Positions 62,529-64,000 of a stretch of DNA of 64,000 nt are shown here, piece by piece. The stretch's first letter is position 1. Each line of letters starts with the position of its first letter. A model generated the notes under the pieces. It was not told where the DNA came from. It worked only from the letters and a program-made list of their open reading frames with translations, and did not search any database. Source of the DNA: Yersinia enterocolitica subsp. enterocolitica (GTDB lineage: Bacteria; Pseudomonadota; Gammaproteobacteria; Enterobacterales; Enterobacteriaceae); NCBI RefSeq assembly GCF_901472495.1, contig NZ_LR590469.1, positions 1,798,001 through 1,862,000 on the forward strand, written 5' to 3'. The translations under genes and the position numbers were made by a program.

Positions 62529-63538
62529 CAGTATAGTTGCTCCTGCAACAGGCGCTCCGCCGTTTCAATTGCCATCAACGCACCGCCGAAACGAATGTTG
62601 TCAGTCACCGACCAGAACTGCAACACTTCGGGGATACCATAGTCATTGCGGATACAACCAATACTCAAAACATCACTGCCAGAGGCATCAGTGACTTGTG
62701 TTGGGTAATCATCTTCTTCCGATAACTGGATATCGTCGCAACTTTCCAGCTCACTGCGGGCTTCTTCCGCGGCGATTGGGCGTAGCGCTTCCAGATGAAC
62801 AACTTGTGCCTGACCATAGAATACTGGCGACTGGATACAGCTCACGGAGATAGGTAACCCTTCGTCTTGTAAGACTTTACGTACCTGATCCACTAAACGG
62901 CGTTCTTCACGTACGCTACCTTCTTCATCAGCCAGCAGCGGTAAAACGTTAAATGCCAATTGCTTAGCGAAAACACCTGGCTCCGCAGGAATACCATTTA
63001 ACAGCTTAGCGCTTTGCCCGGCGAGATCATCCACTGCGACTTTACCGTGAGCGGAAGCAGAAATCAGCGCGATAACATGCAAACGGGACAAACCGGCCTG
63101 CTCGGTCAGCGGCTTAATTGCTGTCAATAACTGGCTGGTCAGGCTATCGGCAACTGCAATAATATTACGGTTGCGGTACTCCGCCAGCACTTGAGGATTC
63201 ACACTTGGCACCACCAGCGGGACATCTTGTTCCATGGCAAACAAGCCACTGCTGTCGATAACCAAACAACCGGCGTTGGCCGCTTCTTCAGCATATTGCT
63301 GTGAGGCTTCACGGCCAGCGACAAAGAAAGCCAGTTGCGCCTGTGACCAGTCAAATTCTGCGGCATTTTCAACCAGCACACTTTTACCGTTAAAGCGCAC
63401 AGTCGCACCAGCACTGCGCTCGCTGGCCAGAGGATACAATTCACCAACCGGGAACTGGCGCTCATTTAACAGCTCCAGCAAAGCTTCACCTACTGCGCCC
63501 GTTGCTCCTAACAGAGCTATATTCCAGCCGTCAGACAT
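62528..63538 (-). CDS. usg: Usg, aspartate-semialdehyde dehydrogenase-like protein
   Basis: This 336-residue homologue of aspartate-semialdehyde dehydrogenase starts MSDGWNIALLGATGAVGEAL at 63538, with GGAG 9 nt upstream; a GTG five codons earlier is possible. The cofactor motif GATGAVGEALLELL is present. The catalytic Cys of true dehydrogenases is absent: the corresponding region reads VADSLTSQLL. It is therefore likely not an ASD, as in E. coli Usg, whose role is unknown. It is cotranscribed with truA. Confidence 0.95.
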   Translation of the reverse strand: MSDGWNIALLGATGAVGEALLELLNERQFPVGELYPLASERSAGATVRFNGKSVLVENAAEFDWSQAQLAFFVAGREASQQYAEEAANAGCLVIDSSGLFAMEQDVPLVVPSVNPQVLAEYRNRNIIAVADSLTSQLLTAIKPLTEQAGLSRLHVIALISASAHGKVAVDDLAGQSAKLLNGIPAEPGVFAKQLAFNVLPLLADEEGSVREERRLVDQVRKVLQDEGLPISVSCIQSPVFYGQAQVVHLEALRPIAAEEARSELESCDDIQLSEEDDYPTQVTDASGSDVLSIGCIRNDYGIPEVLQFWSVTDNIRFGGALMAIETAERLLQEQLY

Positions 63539-63608
63539 GTTGGTTTTCTCCACTAACGTTCATTAAATTACAAGGATTTATACAAAGACAAAGGCGGTAA
63601 AATACTGC

Positions 63609-63890
63609 CTGAGGTTAATGACAAAGTGCCCGTAGCGGTGAAAACAGGCAGATCGTAAAGACGCCGTAAACCCTTCCCTGGGGGCTCGAGCCGCGCCATC
63701 CGTGGCGCGGACGCTTTACTCTTCTACCTGTCTTCACCTTACAATATCGAGTCGTCGAGGTTTGCCACACCGAGACTGGCGGGGCGACTGCACCAATGGG
63801 CGCTCCGACGGCTCACGCCGTTACGACCCATTCGGCACATTTCCCCGCTTATCAACTTTATCAACTTTATCAACTTTGTCAGCAGTCTGA
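63609..63890. repeat. Composite YPAL element with a 113-bp insert
   Basis: The YPAL arms are intact (GAGGTTAATGACAAAGTGCC on the left, GTCAGCAGTCTGA on the right), and the core loop reads CGCGCCATCCGTGGCGCG. Between TCGAGGTTTG and TCAGCAGTC, about 113 bp are inserted (63765-63877), ending in three tandem copies of ATCAACTTT (about 63850-63877). The outer flanks, CGGTAAAATACTGCCTGA and TGAGGCAGTAAAATACCG, mark the hairpin that the element split. Confidence 0.82.
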
Positions 63891-63940
63891 GGCAGTAAAA
63901 TACCGCCTGATATTCCATCATGATTAATCTATAGAGCGGC

Positions 63941-64000
63941 TTAGAGTAATTGAGTGCTAAACCCTAACTTTTGCAACAACTCAGCGCTGGCAGCATCATC
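63941..64000 (-). CDS. pdxB: Erythronate-4-phosphate dehydrogenase, C-terminal end only
   Basis: The last 19 codons before the stop at 63941 read DDAASAELLQKLGFSTQLL. This matches the C-terminus of E. coli PdxB (CDDASAASLLCKLGF) and its place upstream of usg. The rest lies beyond the window. PdxB acts in pyridoxal phosphate synthesis. Confidence 0.85.
   Translation of the reverse strand, partial: DDAASAELLQKLGFSTQLL

Noticed and set aside
63840..63880. CRISPR-like short tandem repeat
   Set aside because: The ATCAACTTT units are only 9 bp long and contiguous, without spacers. No cas genes occur in the window.
1..64000. tRNA or rRNA genes
   Set aside because: I looked for tRNA-like arms and rRNA motifs and saw none that were convincing. 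I could not run a covariance search.

Overview
The window is chromosomal DNA of an enterobacterium, almost certainly a Yersinia. The gene order nuo-lrhA-alaA-yfbR-yfbS-hxpA-yfbU-yfbV-ackA-pta, then yfcD-yfcE-yfcH-hisPMQJ-ubiX-purF-cvpA-dedD-folC-accD-dedA-truA-usg-pdxB, follows the E. coli/Yersinia backbone. The intergenic repeats point to Yersinia: ERIC elements, palindromes of about 165 bp matching the YPAL family inserted in terminators, and a 712-bp IS200-type element resembling IS1541. Family names come from recognising the proteins; no database was searched.

Layout. 1-1500: a truncated IS110/IS1111-type element inserted in a long mosaic repeat. 1506-3443: ycdZ and an AT-rich gene of unknown function. 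3617-18863: the complete 13-gene nuo operon (respiratory complex I) on the minus strand, with a half-ERIC between nuoA and nuoB. 19471-20823: tandem YPALs and the regulator lrhA (the rovM homologue in Yersinia). 21687-29391: alaA, yfbR, yfbS, a DUF4239 protein, hxpA, yfbU and yfbV. 29824-33460: ackA and pta, separated by two tandem ERICs. 33518-40387: an accessory stretch with two IS200 elements, a candidate type I toxin-antitoxin pair, a LacI-family regulator with three operators, an ascorbate-type PTS (EIIA, EIIB, EIIC), and a YPAL split by a full IS1111-type element. 40402-44043: yfcD, a frameshifted yfcE, an EAL-domain protein and yfcH. 44114-50452: a 2112-residue toxin-like protein lodged between yfcH and hisP. 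50703-64000: the histidine transporter, ubiX, purF-cvpA under a PurR box, dedD, folC, accD, dedA, truA, usg and the end of pdxB.

How the genes work together. Most of the window is core metabolism: NADH oxidation (nuo), acetate overflow (pta-ackA), alanine synthesis, histidine uptake, purine, folate, fatty-acid, ubiquinone and B6 synthesis.

Two accessory systems stand out. One is the giant protein at 44114-50452: an N-terminal papain-like Cys-His-Asp (C58/YopT-like) region, a TcdA/TcdB/Mcf-like hydrophobic translocation region and C-terminal RTX repeats, with no secretion genes beside it. The other is the locus at 34267-34730: a minus-strand small RNA whose 5' end can pair over 15 nt with the leader of a divergent mRNA for a 39-residue hydrophobic peptide, in a layout like istR-1/tisB. 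A third theme is repeats: YPALs duplicate terminators, and both IS1111-type copies sit in hairpins of other repeats.
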